The notes beneath the pieces are model-generated. The model was given only the letters and a program-made list of their open reading frames with translations. It had not been told where the DNA came from and made no database searches. A stretch of DNA of 64,000 bases from VYFG01 sp964403545 (GTDB lineage: Bacteria; Pseudomonadota; Gammaproteobacteria; Arenicellales; Poriferihabitantaceae), in contig CAYOGN010000022.1 of the NCBI GenBank assembly GCA_964403545.1, positions 19,327 through 83,326 of the forward strand. Reading direction: 5' to 3'. How positions within the stretch are numbered: position 1 is the first letter of the stretch; every line of letters starts with the position of its first letter. Shown one piece after another: positions 43,816-52,789 of this stretch. The position numbers were made by a program, and so were the translations under genes.

Positions 43816-44836
43816 GGCCTGGATCCAGATTCCACGAGGACCGATGATGGTGGATGTGGCCGGCTTCACTCTGAGTGTGGAAGAACAGGAATTTCTCCAA
43901 CATCCGGCAGTAGGTGCGGTAATTTTATTCAGTCGTAATTTTTCCTCAGTGCAGCAGGTCAGCGAATTGGTAACCCATATAAAATCGCTGCGAAATCCTG
44001 CATTGCTGGTGGCGGTGGATCAGGAAGGTGGCAGGGTGCAACGTTTTCGTCAAGGTTTCACCAATTTACCGCCTCTGTTACGCCTCGGCCAGGCCTATGA
44101 CTGCGAACCTTCGCGGTGGCACAATATGGCGTACAACACCGGTCGGTTGATGGCCGCGGAGTTACGCCAGATTGACGTTGACTTCAGTTTTGCGCCGGTA
44201 CTGGATGTTGCCAACCTGCATAGCAAAATAATTGGCGACAGGGCTTTTCACCAGGATCCGGAAATTGTTGGAACCATTGCCACCAGCTATATTAACGGAA
44301 TGAATAGTGCTGGCATGGAGGCCACCGGAAAACATTTTCCGGGGCACGGGGGGGTGTTGGCGGATTCACACCTGGAAACACCGGTGGATTCCCGGGATCT
44401 CGATAATTTACTGAAAACAGATTTGCTGCCTTATTTTGAACTGGGTTCAAGGCTCGGGGCTGTGATGACAGCACATATCAGTTTTCCGTCCGTCGATAAC
44501 CAGTTACCAACATTTTCCGCATTCTGGATTGGTCACGTATTGCGTAAAACTGTTGGCTTCAATGGACTGGTGTTTAGTGATGACCTGTCAATGCAGGGTG
44601 CCCAGGTTGCCGGTGATCCGCAGCAACGCGTCAACAGTGCACTGGCTGCAGGTTGCGATATGGTGCTTATCTGCAATGATCCGGACGTCGCCCGGGAAGC
44701 GGCTGAAAATCTCGGGTCAAACTATCTTCCAGATCAACAGAGACTGCAAAAGATGGCTGGTGCGGTAATCAATGTGTCCTCAGATGAAATTGTGCGGTTA
44801 AGTGAGGAGGTAGCTTCGCTGATGGCCTCCGCCTGA
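43808..44836 (+). CDS. nagZ: Beta-N-acetylhexosaminidase NagZ
   Basis: 342 residues, GH3 family. The motif KHFPGHGGVLADSH and the VAVDQEGGRVQR segment identify NagZ, which removes GlcNAc from anhydro-muropeptides in the cytoplasm during cell-wall recycling. Start ATG 43808 overlaps the L,D-transpeptidase stop, so the three genes 42845-44836 are translationally coupled. The pairing with an L,D-transpeptidase-type protein supports a muropeptide recycling theme. Confidence 0.93.
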   Translation: MAEAWIQIPRGPMMVDVAGFTLSVEEQEFLQHPAVGAVILFSRNFSSVQQVSELVTHIKSLRNPALLVAVDQEGGRVQRFRQGFTNLPPLLRLGQAYDCEPSRWHNMAYNTGRLMAAELRQIDVDFSFAPVLDVANLHSKIIGDRAFHQDPEIVGTIATSYINGMNSAGMEATGKHFPGHGGVLADSHLETPVDSRDLDNLLKTDLLPYFELGSRLGAVMTAHISFPSVDNQLPTFSAFWIGHVLRKTVGFNGLVFSDDLSMQGAQVAGDPQQRVNSALAAGCDMVLICNDPDVAREAAENLGSNYLPDQQRLQKMAGAVINVSSDEIVRLSEEVASLMASA

Positions 44837-44922
44837 GAATATGATATAACTATCTTGCTCCCGGCAGGGGCGTTAGAGATCTTACATCGTTGTTTGTTTC
44901 AACATATTACGAGGGCTTAGCT

Positions 44923-45666
44923 ATGATTATCTATCCGGACATCGAATTGCACAATGGTAAGTGTGTCAATCTACAACGGGGCGCAATCGAGGATCCCAGG
45001 GTATTTGATATTTTACCTGCTGATGCAGCCAAAGAATTTGAAGCAGGCGGTGCAGAATGGTTACACCTGATCGACCTCGATGGTGTTTTTGAAAGACAGG
45101 GTGACAACTCAAGAATTATTCAGGAAATTATTTCGAGGTCAAACATTCCGGTGCAGGTTGGGGGCGGTATTCGTTCTTCCAGTGCAGTGGAATGGTGGAT
45201 GAACAGTGGTGCAAGCCGGGTGGTGCTAGGGACTGCCGCTGTAGTGGATCAGCGATTGGTCGAAGAGTTATGTGTTCATTACCCGGATAAAATCGCCGTC
45301 AGTATTGATGCCCGGGACGGTAAAGTTGTTTCTCATGGCTGGAAAAATACCTCTGCATTTACTGCCCTGGAGTTGGCCAGACGATTCGAGCGATCCGGCG
45401 TCGCTGCAATTATCTATACGGATATCGATCGCTACAATGAACTTCCTGAAAGCAGTATGGCCAATACTACCGAGATGGGGACCGAACTCAGCTGTCCTGT
45501 AATTTCCAGTGGAACGGTGCGTAATCTGGACGACATTTCTATCCTGGCAAACCTGCCAAATATTTCCGGTGCAGTAGTGGGTTGGGCTTTATTCAACAAA
45601 AAGGTTTCCATTGAAGACGCTGTGGCAGTAGCAAATCAAAGCCCGACCAAAGCAGAATTTATTTAG
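44923..45666 (+). CDS. HisA-like TIM-barrel paralogue with altered catalytic site
   Basis: 247 residues. Clearly related to phosphoribosylformimino-AICAR-P isomerase HisA: a YPDIELHNGKCVNLQRG start, PVQVGGGIRS phosphate loop, SIDARDGKVVSHGW and GAVVGWALF. However, the first catalytic Asp of HisA (PAIDL/PALDL) is Glu8 (PDIEL), and the TDISRDG loop is replaced by TDIDRYNE. No other his gene is adjacent. Similar HisA-related proteins occur in other proteobacteria beside true HisA. The reaction is therefore likely different or the enzyme is a slower isomerase. A good GAGGG ribosome binding site precedes ATG 44923. Confidence 0.82.
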   Translation: MIIYPDIELHNGKCVNLQRGAIEDPRVFDILPADAAKEFEAGGAEWLHLIDLDGVFERQGDNSRIIQEIISRSNIPVQVGGGIRSSSAVEWWMNSGASRVVLGTAAVVDQRLVEELCVHYPDKIAVSIDARDGKVVSHGWKNTSAFTALELARRFERSGVAAIIYTDIDRYNELPESSMANTTEMGTELSCPVISSGTVRNLDDISILANLPNISGAVVGWALFNKKVSIEDAVAVANQSPTKAEFI

Positions 45667-45713
45667 GATGCTGCTTACGTGGTGCATTGCCCCGCATGGC
45701 GTTCCTTCGACAA

Positions 45714-46628
45714 TCAAACATTCAGTTCAACCGTATTCGCCCTGCGTCTGCCACCATCGTGACTGACATAAAGTGCGGAGTATTCTGGCACTTCGAGCCA
45801 GGTTGAAGTTTCCACTGTGAGTGGCTCGGAGCTGATAATAATAGAATCACTGCTTTCACGCCCGCCAATCATTTTCCATTCACCATCACGAAATGCGTAC
45901 TCGCTGCCAAAGGTGAACCACAGACTCAGATAAGACAGATTGGCTTCATGGAACCTTTCCCCGTAGCAGCCAAAGTCAAAAGTAAACCGTGTAGCAATCA
46001 GATTTCTTCCGTCAGCGATAAACAGATTGGTGGAAGAGGAAGTACTGATACCGACGCGATCTCTGACCTTGCGAATAATTTCAAGGGATGCTGCCACTGC
46101 ATTCACCATATCCAGTGGATCCTGGTATTTCCCGGGGTCATCAAATTGTGACAGAAACAACGCATACATAAATTCACTGTCCGTGGAGCCAGAAATCTGG
46201 CGGGCAATTTCTGGTTTAATAAATTCCACCAGGTCATATCGCATTTCTCTGAAGCCAGCAAGATCGCCATTGTGCGCCAGCACCATGGGGGTTCCCCGAT
46301 AGGCAAATGGATGGAGATTTTGCATTCCGATCTCCGCCTCATGACTAAGGCTAACGCCACGAACATGGGCCAGTAAACAATGGGTTCTTACTTTTTTACT
46401 CAGAGAATGGAGGTTAGGGTCAAAAACCGGAATATCAGTGGTTTTGTAGGAAATGGGTGTTTGTGGATGGATTGAATTTTTATCCCACGCCGAGAGACCG
46501 AATCCAGCCAGGTTCAACATGCCCAGCATCCGGGCATCATAGGACTGCTTGATCAACGAACTGTCCGGACTGTACAGCAGATCACCAAGGGATATTGGTG
46601 AACCTAAATAACCCAGCACTCTGCACAT
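45714..46628 (-). CDS. Class II glutamine amidotransferase (YafJ-like)
   Basis: 304 residues with the N-terminal nucleophile Cys2 (MCRVLGYLG) and the LAHVRGVS, AHNGDLAGF and SGSTDSEF motifs of Ntn-type glutamine amidotransferases. It has no synthase domain fused, so it would supply ammonia to a partner or hydrolyse a glutamyl compound. It converges with the HisA paralogue, 47 bases apart. Function unassigned. Confidence 0.85.
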   Translation of the reverse strand: MCRVLGYLGSPISLGDLLYSPDSSLIKQSYDARMLGMLNLAGFGLSAWDKNSIHPQTPISYKTTDIPVFDPNLHSLSKKVRTHCLLAHVRGVSLSHEAEIGMQNLHPFAYRGTPMVLAHNGDLAGFREMRYDLVEFIKPEIARQISGSTDSEFMYALFLSQFDDPGKYQDPLDMVNAVAASLEIIRKVRDRVGISTSSSTNLFIADGRNLIATRFTFDFGCYGERFHEANLSYLSLWFTFGSEYAFRDGEWKMIGGRESSDSIIISSEPLTVETSTWLEVPEYSALYVSHDGGRRRANTVELNV

Positions 46629-46652
46629 TTAATCGTTCCTGATAGTTCTGTT

Positions 46653-47633
46653 TTAGTGCATGAACCGCTCAAACGAAGCCATTCTGGATGCAATATTATT
46701 AATTTTACGTAGTTGGCTGACCGACTGCGTACCAAGATTAGCCAGCAACTTGAACATCGCAGGCGTTTGTTGTTGTGACAATTCGCGGAAATGCTTTGCG
46801 GGTAAAAAAATCAATTCTGATCGTTCTCGTGTGGTCAGATCAGCAATCCGGGCCTTGTCTTCTAATACTTCAGGATAACCGGCCATTTGACCGGGGCCAT
46901 AAATATTAAATTGAATACTTTTCTGCGCCGATGAAAACCCCGATTTTAGTGCGCCGCGCAACACGATATACACTCCATTCGCTGCTTCCCCCCTGGTAAA
47001 TAATATTACGCCGGATGGTACTTTTAGTCGCTCGTGATGGTTAATAAAAGTAGTAATTTCCGAGTCAGTAAAATCGATGAAGGTGGGAAATTGACGTAAT
47101 ACGGAATGATTGCATGGCCACCCATCGGAGGTCAGATAATCCTGTGCCAGTGGGACTTTTGTGGCCGCGCCGGATTCTGCAGAATGAATCCCGATAATTT
47201 CTTCTATCAACTCCCGGCTATGGTTGCATATACTTCTGGTCAATCTGTATGTGATGGCGATGCCGGCAGGGCGCAGGTCGGACTTCAACATGTCAAATCG
47301 TTGACGACTGATAAAGTATCCGGTTATGTCTTCCACCACTCTGGCTGAGGCGGAGCGAACCCCGTCGTCCATCAATGCCATTTCTCCTACCACGTCGGTT
47401 GCAGAGGCTTCTGCAACCTGTAGTATTTCGTCGCCTGGTGTTCGCACCTCAATGGAGACTTTCCCCTCCTGAATAAGGTACATGCCATCACTTTGCTGGC
47501 CTTGCTCAAACAGAAAATCACCAGCGTGAGCGTGCATTGACCTGGTGACCAGACTGACATCACCCAGCACCGAATGATCCAGGTCTTTGAACATGGGTAC
47601 ATCGAACAGAAACTCACCGAAAGACCTGGTCAT
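46653..47633 (-). CDS. Protein with two cyclic-nucleotide-binding domains, no output domain
   Basis: 326 residues from ATG 47633. Two CAP_ED folds are visible, at about 10-125 (FEQGQQSDGMYLIQEGKVSI, then DVVGEMALMDDGVRSASARV, a good phosphate-binding cassette) and about 185-300 (ILFTRGEAANGVYIVLRGAL, then GPGQMAGYPEVL, weaker). There is no helix-turn-helix or catalytic part at the C-terminus, so it would be a sensor or regulatory subunit. The first domain looks able to bind a cyclic nucleotide. The start ATG overlaps the stop of the gene upstream by one base (TGATG). Confidence 0.78.
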   Translation of the reverse strand: MTRSFGEFLFDVPMFKDLDHSVLGDVSLVTRSMHAHAGDFLFEQGQQSDGMYLIQEGKVSIEVRTPGDEILQVAEASATDVVGEMALMDDGVRSASARVVEDITGYFISRQRFDMLKSDLRPAGIAITYRLTRSICNHSRELIEEIIGIHSAESGAATKVPLAQDYLTSDGWPCNHSVLRQFPTFIDFTDSEITTFINHHERLKVPSGVILFTRGEAANGVYIVLRGALKSGFSSAQKSIQFNIYGPGQMAGYPEVLEDKARIADLTTRERSELIFLPAKHFRELSQQQTPAMFKLLANLGTQSVSQLRKINNIASRMASFERFMH

Positions 47634-48097
47634 CAACTTTTATAAAACAATCGTTTATCAATGGTCATGGTTTGTTTATTGATCCAGTAGCGAGTGGTTC
47701 TGCCAAAAGTACCATGTGTGGTGCCGGTAACTTTCCCTTCTTCAACTGCAGGTAAAAGTAGCGCCTGAAACAGAACAATATACTGGTGATCATTTTCGGT
47801 GAATCCGAATTTGTAGTGGCGGTAGTTTCGCTGTTCCGGGTCCAGGTCATCAATGCTATCGAAATCACCCGCCGCAATCTTCCATGCTTTTATAAAGTTC
47901 CCCGGGACCATGCGGTTATGTGAATCGAGGCTCAGAAAGTCGTCTTCCGGTTGGTTCAGGCAAATATAGCCATGATCGAGTCCGCAGCCATCCTGCTCCA
48001 TTGCGTAGGCCAGGCCATCTTTAATTGGGTCATTTGCCTGGCTGGCGCTCACGATCATCAATATTCCATATAACAGTGTCAGTGGACGGATTGTCAT
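47633..48097 (-). CDS. Small exported protein, unknown function
   Basis: 154 residues. A signal peptide (MTIRPLTLLYGILMIVSASQA, cleavage after about residue 21) precedes a soluble part with two cysteines (CGLDHGYIC) that could form a disulfide. I do not recognise the family. The start overlaps the stop of the barrel protein gene upstream by four bases, and its stop overlaps the start of the two-domain cyclic-nucleotide gene. A periplasmic partner of the barrel protein is inferred from this coupling. Confidence 0.62.
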   Translation of the reverse strand: MTIRPLTLLYGILMIVSASQANDPIKDGLAYAMEQDGCGLDHGYICLNQPEDDFLSLDSHNRMVPGNFIKAWKIAAGDFDSIDDLDPEQRNYRHYKFGFTENDHQYIVLFQALLLPAVEEGKVTGTTHGTFGRTTRYWINKQTMTIDKRLFYKS

Positions 48098-49455
48098 AGT
48101 CCGGTAGCGATAGTACCCGGACCACCCAGGGTGACGACTCGCCGCGCAGTTTCATTGAAAAATTTAAACTGCCCCATGGGTGTTGCGAGGTATCCATCGA
48201 GGCTGAACAGGATGTCCGAGAGGATATCCTGGGGTGAGAAGTTTTCATTGTCAAATGCGGGGTCAAATGCGGCATGGGTATGATAACTTGCCGTGGTGAC
48301 GGCACCTGCGGGGGCAACACTGGCAGGCGCAGGTAATGAGACACTTGCGGCTTCTCCTCTTATCGGCGTGGTAGCGGAATAGGTACCATCGGCATTGCGG
48401 TAAATATAACCGCCGTATTCACGATTCTGTGCCACTGAAGTGGGATTAATGCTATTCAGTACTGTTTTGGCAGATTCGTGCTGAAACTCCAGCCTCGACT
48501 GGCCATCGGCGCTACTGCTGCCCGAACTTAGTGCCAGGCCAACACCGACAACGCCCGCACCAATCAGCACGGGGCTGACCTTTTTCTTCTCGGGTTGCTC
48601 CTCGGCACCCTCAGTATTCTCGGTTTCAGCAGCGTGGAATGCGGATGTCGCACCACCAAATCGAAATCCGAGACTGAAGGTGAGCCGGTTATCGTTGGCT
48701 CCTTCGTACAATGGATTACGTCGCCGCTCAAGGTTGATGGCGAATTCCTTGCCGTTGCGGTTACGGGCGGTATACCCAAGTCCCACATAAGTGGATTTAT
48801 TCTCAGCACTGAATCCCTGTAGAGATAGCCGGTGATGGCCTCGTTGGGCTCCGATAGACAACACCCTGCCAGCCAACTGTCCACCCACGTCCACCTGCGA
48901 CAGCGACAGTTGCAATGCGCGGCCACTCCAGCCAAGATCATAAACCGACCGATCCTCAAGACCCGGTGCCTTGATCATGGCATGGGTTAAACCAATGCTA
49001 CTCTGGTTACGCAATCGATAGCCAAAACGATATCCGGAATAGTCAAAGTGTTGTCTCAGCCCGCCGTGAAACTGAAAACTTCCTACCGCTGCATAGGGAT
49101 TAAATATCGTGCTGACCGTGTCACCATTACCGGAGAATCCGTAGATGCTTGTACTGCCAAAAGTAACGCCTAACTGATTTAATTGTTCCCGGTCTGACTG
49201 TGCCACTCCCCAGTGCAGCATCTGGTTTCCTATCTGCTGATGCATCGACAAAGTACTGCGTTCTGGCTCACGACCGGGTTCAGAAAACCGGGTAAACCAG
49301 TCGCGAGCGTCATCAGATTTAAACTGAAGCCACAAGCCCCCCTGCCGCGCCTGCTGGGACAGATTCAGGTAGTGCAATTCTCCCGCCGCCCGGGCAGGCC
49401 CGTTAAGCACGGAAACCAGGCCCATCAGGATCCCCAGAATTACCCTGTAGTTCAT
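48094..49455 (-). CDS. Predicted outer-membrane barrel fused to a DUF4329/JAMM-like domain
   Basis: 453 residues in four parts. (1) Signal peptide to about residue 23 (ARA-A). (2) Residues 25-267, a region of alternating hydrophobic and polar residues with many aromatics, ending in LTFSLGFRFGG, typical of a beta-barrel. (3) A charged linker followed by a hydrophobic glycine-rich stretch (296-311). (4) A C-terminal domain (about 320-453) with YGGYIYRNADGTYS, SYHTHAAFDP and FSPQDI, the pattern of DUF4329. His392, His394, Ser407 and Asp410 with Glu346 match the residue order of JAMM metalloproteases, though the HxH-to-S spacing (12) is longer than usual. This domain occurs in Rhs-type proteins. 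Function unknown; predicted metal-dependent hydrolase at the cell surface or in the periplasm. Confidence 0.7.
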   Translation of the reverse strand: MNYRVILGILMGLVSVLNGPARAAGELHYLNLSQQARQGGLWLQFKSDDARDWFTRFSEPGREPERSTLSMHQQIGNQMLHWGVAQSDREQLNQLGVTFGSTSIYGFSGNGDTVSTIFNPYAAVGSFQFHGGLRQHFDYSGYRFGYRLRNQSSIGLTHAMIKAPGLEDRSVYDLGWSGRALQLSLSQVDVGGQLAGRVLSIGAQRGHHRLSLQGFSAENKSTYVGLGYTARNRNGKEFAINLERRRNPLYEGANDNRLTFSLGFRFGGATSAFHAAETENTEGAEEQPEKKKVSPVLIGAGVVGVGLALSSGSSSADGQSRLEFQHESAKTVLNSINPTSVAQNREYGGYIYRNADGTYSATTPIRGEAASVSLPAPASVAPAGAVTTASYHTHAAFDPAFDNENFSPQDILSDILFSLDGYLATPMGQFKFFNETARRVVTLGGPGTIATGL

Positions 49456-49505
49456 ATTATTTCCTCGGTTAAAGCGAATCCGGTTTCAGATATTAACACT
49501 CATCG

Positions 49506-49533
49506 TTATACAATCAGAATTATACAGTCAGAC
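49506..49533. repeat. Direct tandem repeat of 14 bp upstream of the barrel gene
   Basis: TTATACAATCAGAA (49506-49519) and TTATACAGTCAGAC (49520-49533), 12/14 identical and adjacent. They lie about 50 bases upstream of the start at 49455, in a 113-base gap, where a transcription factor site is expected. Confidence 0.55.
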
Positions 49534-49568
49534 CATATCGTTTCATCTTCGGGTTTCAACTCCTGGCT

Positions 49569-52500
49569 CTATTGAATTAACTGCGCAGATTCAGGACTAA
49601 CAAATCCCACTGCGTTTTCATACGCCAGCAGTAGTGCCGGCACCAGAAATAATACCATCAGAGTGGCAAACCCGAGACCAAATGCCAGACTTGTCGCCAT
49701 CGGGATTAAAAATTGTGCTTGCAAGGATGTTTCAAATAGCAGCGGTGTAAGGCCGGCAATGGTGGTTAATGAGGTCAGTAACACCGCACGCAATCGTTGA
49801 CAGGCAGCTTCAACGACGGCTTCCCGGGCTGACTTGCCACGTTTTCGTAAGTCCTTATAGAACACCACCAGTATGATTGAGTCGTTAACCACAATGCCTG
49901 AGAGCCCAAAAAAACCAAACAGGGAAAGAATGGTCAGATCCTGCTCCATCAGCACGTGTCCCCAGACCGCCCCGACGAGGCCAAACGGGATGATGAACAT
50001 CACGATTAATGGCCAGCCATAGGATCCGAATACCCATGACAGTACCAGATATATCATACTGAGAGCGAGAAGCAGGCCCACCAGCATGTCGCCCAGGGTT
50101 TCTCGTTGATCTGCCTGGCGACCCTCAAAACTGAATTGTACGCCAAGCTGATCGGTTAGCTCAGGTAGTACTGTCCGCTCCAGCTCAGCACGAATCTCGT
50201 TGCTGTTATTGACCACGGGATCTACGCTCCCGGTCACAGTGACGGTAAGCTTTCCGCCAGAATGCCGAATGGTTTCGAAACCTCGATCCAGGTGAACGGT
50301 AGCAAGATTATCTATCGGCTCAGTATTGCCATTGGGTAACACGATATCCAGATTGGAAAAGTTTGCGACAAAATTTCGCTCCTCCTCTGGCAGAGACAGG
50401 CGGACATCGATATCATCGTATCCGTCGGATAGCTCCTGCACCGTATAGCCATCATAGGCAGCGCGTAACTGTCGTGATATGCTGTCAATGCTCAAGCCAA
50501 GCGCCTCTGCGGTGGGGGTGAGTTGCAATACCATTTGCTCACGGCCGAATGGAGTATCGTCACTGATTCCGGATATTCCGGGAATCTGGAGCAGTACCTG
50601 CTTCAATTCTTCGGCAGCCTGCTTGACCTGGTGGATGTTTTCACCGACGATCCTGATGTCGATATCACTGCCGGGCGGTCCCGCCCTCGGTTCGATGATA
50701 GTCAATCTTTCGCGGCCAGGTATCGCCGGCAGTTTTTCACGCCAGGCACGAATGATTTCACGATTACGAATGCTACGCTGATCCGGATCCATCAGTTCCA
50801 CCCGAACCCCTCCTACGTGATCGCCGTTGCCACCGCTGCCGCCCTCCACTGTCCCATGACGACTGACGATCAGGTTAACAAACGAACCACCCAGATCATC
50901 TTCAACTTCGTGCAGGGCAGTTTCTACCTGTTTGAGGTATTCTTTCACCGTATGTGCGGGAGTTCCCGAGACGAATCCAACGTTGGCATAAATACGATCA
51001 GCCTCTGCAGTGGGGAAAAACTGGAAGCCGATGCGACCGGAAGAAAACCACCCAGCGGTGGCGAGCATAAGCGCAATGGCGATGGTCACGGTTGTCCAGC
51101 GAAATTCTACCGCTGCTATTACCATGGGCTTGAAAGCCCGGTCGCGAAACTGGTCAAACTTACGATCCAGATAGTTACGTAGCGGGCTGGTTGATCGTTT
51201 ACGCAGTTTACGAAATGAATGGGTCAGATGACCCGGCATGATGAGGAAACATTCCACCAGGGAAGCAACAATGACACAGATCACCACAATGGGAATTGCC
51301 CGCAGGATCGAGCCCATAATGCCACCAATCAGTAGTAACGGAAAAAATGATGCAATGGTGGTCAGGGAGGATGCAAACACCGGGCCCATCATACGATGAG
51401 CGGCGTGTTGTGCTGCGTTATGCGGGTCATGATCACTTGCGTACTGGGACATCGCTTCTTCTCCTACTACGATGGCATCGTCAACGATAATCCCGAGGGC
51501 CATGATGAGCCCGAACAGGCTAACCATATTGATTGAACCGCCAATCAGATACAGTATCGCGAGTGCTGCCATAAATGAAACCGGAATTCCAACAGCAACC
51601 CAAAACGCAATCCTTCCCTGGAGAAACAGAAACAGAATCAACAGTACCAGTACCAGCCCGCCAACCCCGTTTTTGACCAGCAGGTTGATACGTCCCTGTA
51701 GCAGTTCCCAGCGCTCGTCAAATGGAACCAGTTCTACCCCCGGGGGTAGTTTTGGTCTGGCCTCTTCCAGCCAGCGATGTAAAATTTTCGCGGCTTTGAG
51801 GCTGTCACTGTTTTCATTGCGGTTAAGGGATAGCTCCACCGCTGGTTTGCCGCGATAGGTAATCGACACCTGACTTTCCATTGGTTTGCGTTCAATTCTG
51901 GCAATATCTCCGAGTGCAACCCGATTGCCCTGTTCTCCGACGACGATAGGGATGCTCTCAAAAGCGAGTTCGTGCTCACGGCGCTCGCGAAATCGCAGCT
52001 GTTTGGAAATTTCCCCACGCCCGATAATACCTACCGGAACATCTCTCGACCACGCTCCGACCCGGCGGCCAATATCGTCCAACGACAGACCGAGTTCACG
52101 TAACCTGGCAGATGGCACCTCTATCGCAATTTGTTCCTCAGGGAGGCCATTAATAAAAATCTTGGCAATTCCGCGCGCTAGCAATTCCTGTTCAAAGCGA
52201 TGTACCAGCGATCGTAACTCCTGGATATCCTGGCCCCCGGTGACCAACAGTCGGGCGATGCTCTCATAGCGCACAATATTACTTACCACTGGCGCCTCAG
52301 CACCATCCGGGAGGTTGTGTACCTGGTCGACCCGTTGTTTAACCTGATCCACTGCCAGTCCCATGTCGGTACCTTCTTCAAATTCCAGAGATACCGAAGA
52401 AACACCCTCCGCCGAAGTTGATGTCAGTTGCTTGACGAAATCCACATCGCGAAGTGATTGCTCCAGGGTGGTGGTGATCAACTCTTCCACATCTTCTGCG

Positions 52501-52706
52501 CTGGCTCCACTCCAGATGACACGGACGCTGGCGTAGTCAATAGCAAAAGTGGGAAAGAACTGGGTGTTGAGCTGGCGAATGCCCCACGCACCAGCCAATA
52601 GCATCATGACCATCAAAAGATTGGCCGCCACCGGATGATTACTGAAGAGACCAATGACTCCGACCCGAGCGGAAATGGCTGGCAATGAAGCAGGATCAGA
52701 TTTCAC
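49569..52706 (-). CDS. RND efflux permease (AcrB/MexB-related)
   Basis: 1045 residues, the normal length of an HAE-RND pump. Twelve membrane helices in two halves, with large periplasmic loops after TM1 and TM7. The proton-relay region in TM4 contains GLIMALGIIVDDAIVVGE, with the two aspartates (DD). It exports drugs or other small toxic compounds to the periplasm, with the adaptor encoded upstream and a TolC-type channel not encoded here. The 83-base gap to the adaptor suggests an operon. Confidence 0.93.
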   Translation of the reverse strand: MKSDPASLPAISARVGVIGLFSNHPVAANLLMVMMLLAGAWGIRQLNTQFFPTFAIDYASVRVIWSGASAEDVEELITTTLEQSLRDVDFVKQLTSTSAEGVSSVSLEFEEGTDMGLAVDQVKQRVDQVHNLPDGAEAPVVSNIVRYESIARLLVTGGQDIQELRSLVHRFEQELLARGIAKIFINGLPEEQIAIEVPSARLRELGLSLDDIGRRVGAWSRDVPVGIIGRGEISKQLRFRERREHELAFESIPIVVGEQGNRVALGDIARIERKPMESQVSITYRGKPAVELSLNRNENSDSLKAAKILHRWLEEARPKLPPGVELVPFDERWELLQGRINLLVKNGVGGLVLVLLILFLFLQGRIAFWVAVGIPVSFMAALAILYLIGGSINMVSLFGLIMALGIIVDDAIVVGEEAMSQYASDHDPHNAAQHAAHRMMGPVFASSLTTIASFFPLLLIGGIMGSILRAIPIVVICVIVASLVECFLIMPGHLTHSFRKLRKRSTSPLRNYLDRKFDQFRDRAFKPMVIAAVEFRWTTVTIAIALMLATAGWFSSGRIGFQFFPTAEADRIYANVGFVSGTPAHTVKEYLKQVETALHEVEDDLGGSFVNLIVSRHGTVEGGSGGNGDHVGGVRVELMDPDQRSIRNREIIRAWREKLPAIPGRERLTIIEPRAGPPGSDIDIRIVGENIHQVKQAAEELKQVLLQIPGISGISDDTPFGREQMVLQLTPTAEALGLSIDSISRQLRAAYDGYTVQELSDGYDDIDVRLSLPEEERNFVANFSNLDIVLPNGNTEPIDNLATVHLDRGFETIRHSGGKLTVTVTGSVDPVVNNSNEIRAELERTVLPELTDQLGVQFSFEGRQADQRETLGDMLVGLLLALSMIYLVLSWVFGSYGWPLIVMFIIPFGLVGAVWGHVLMEQDLTILSLFGFFGLSGIVVNDSIILVVFYKDLRKRGKSAREAVVEAACQRLRAVLLTSLTTIAGLTPLLFETSLQAQFLIPMATSLAFGLGFATLMVLFLVPALLLAYENAVGFVSPESAQLIQ

Positions 52707-52789
52707 GTCGTCATCTGCCAGCAGAAGTTGAGGAGATCAAATTCCACTCCAGTATCAAGGTTAATTTTTCTCCGCTGAAGGTGCCCATC

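Noticed and set aside
50523..51182. 219-codon open frame antisense to the RND permease
   Set aside because: Entirely inside a well-conserved pump gene; composition shows no family and no ribosome binding site.
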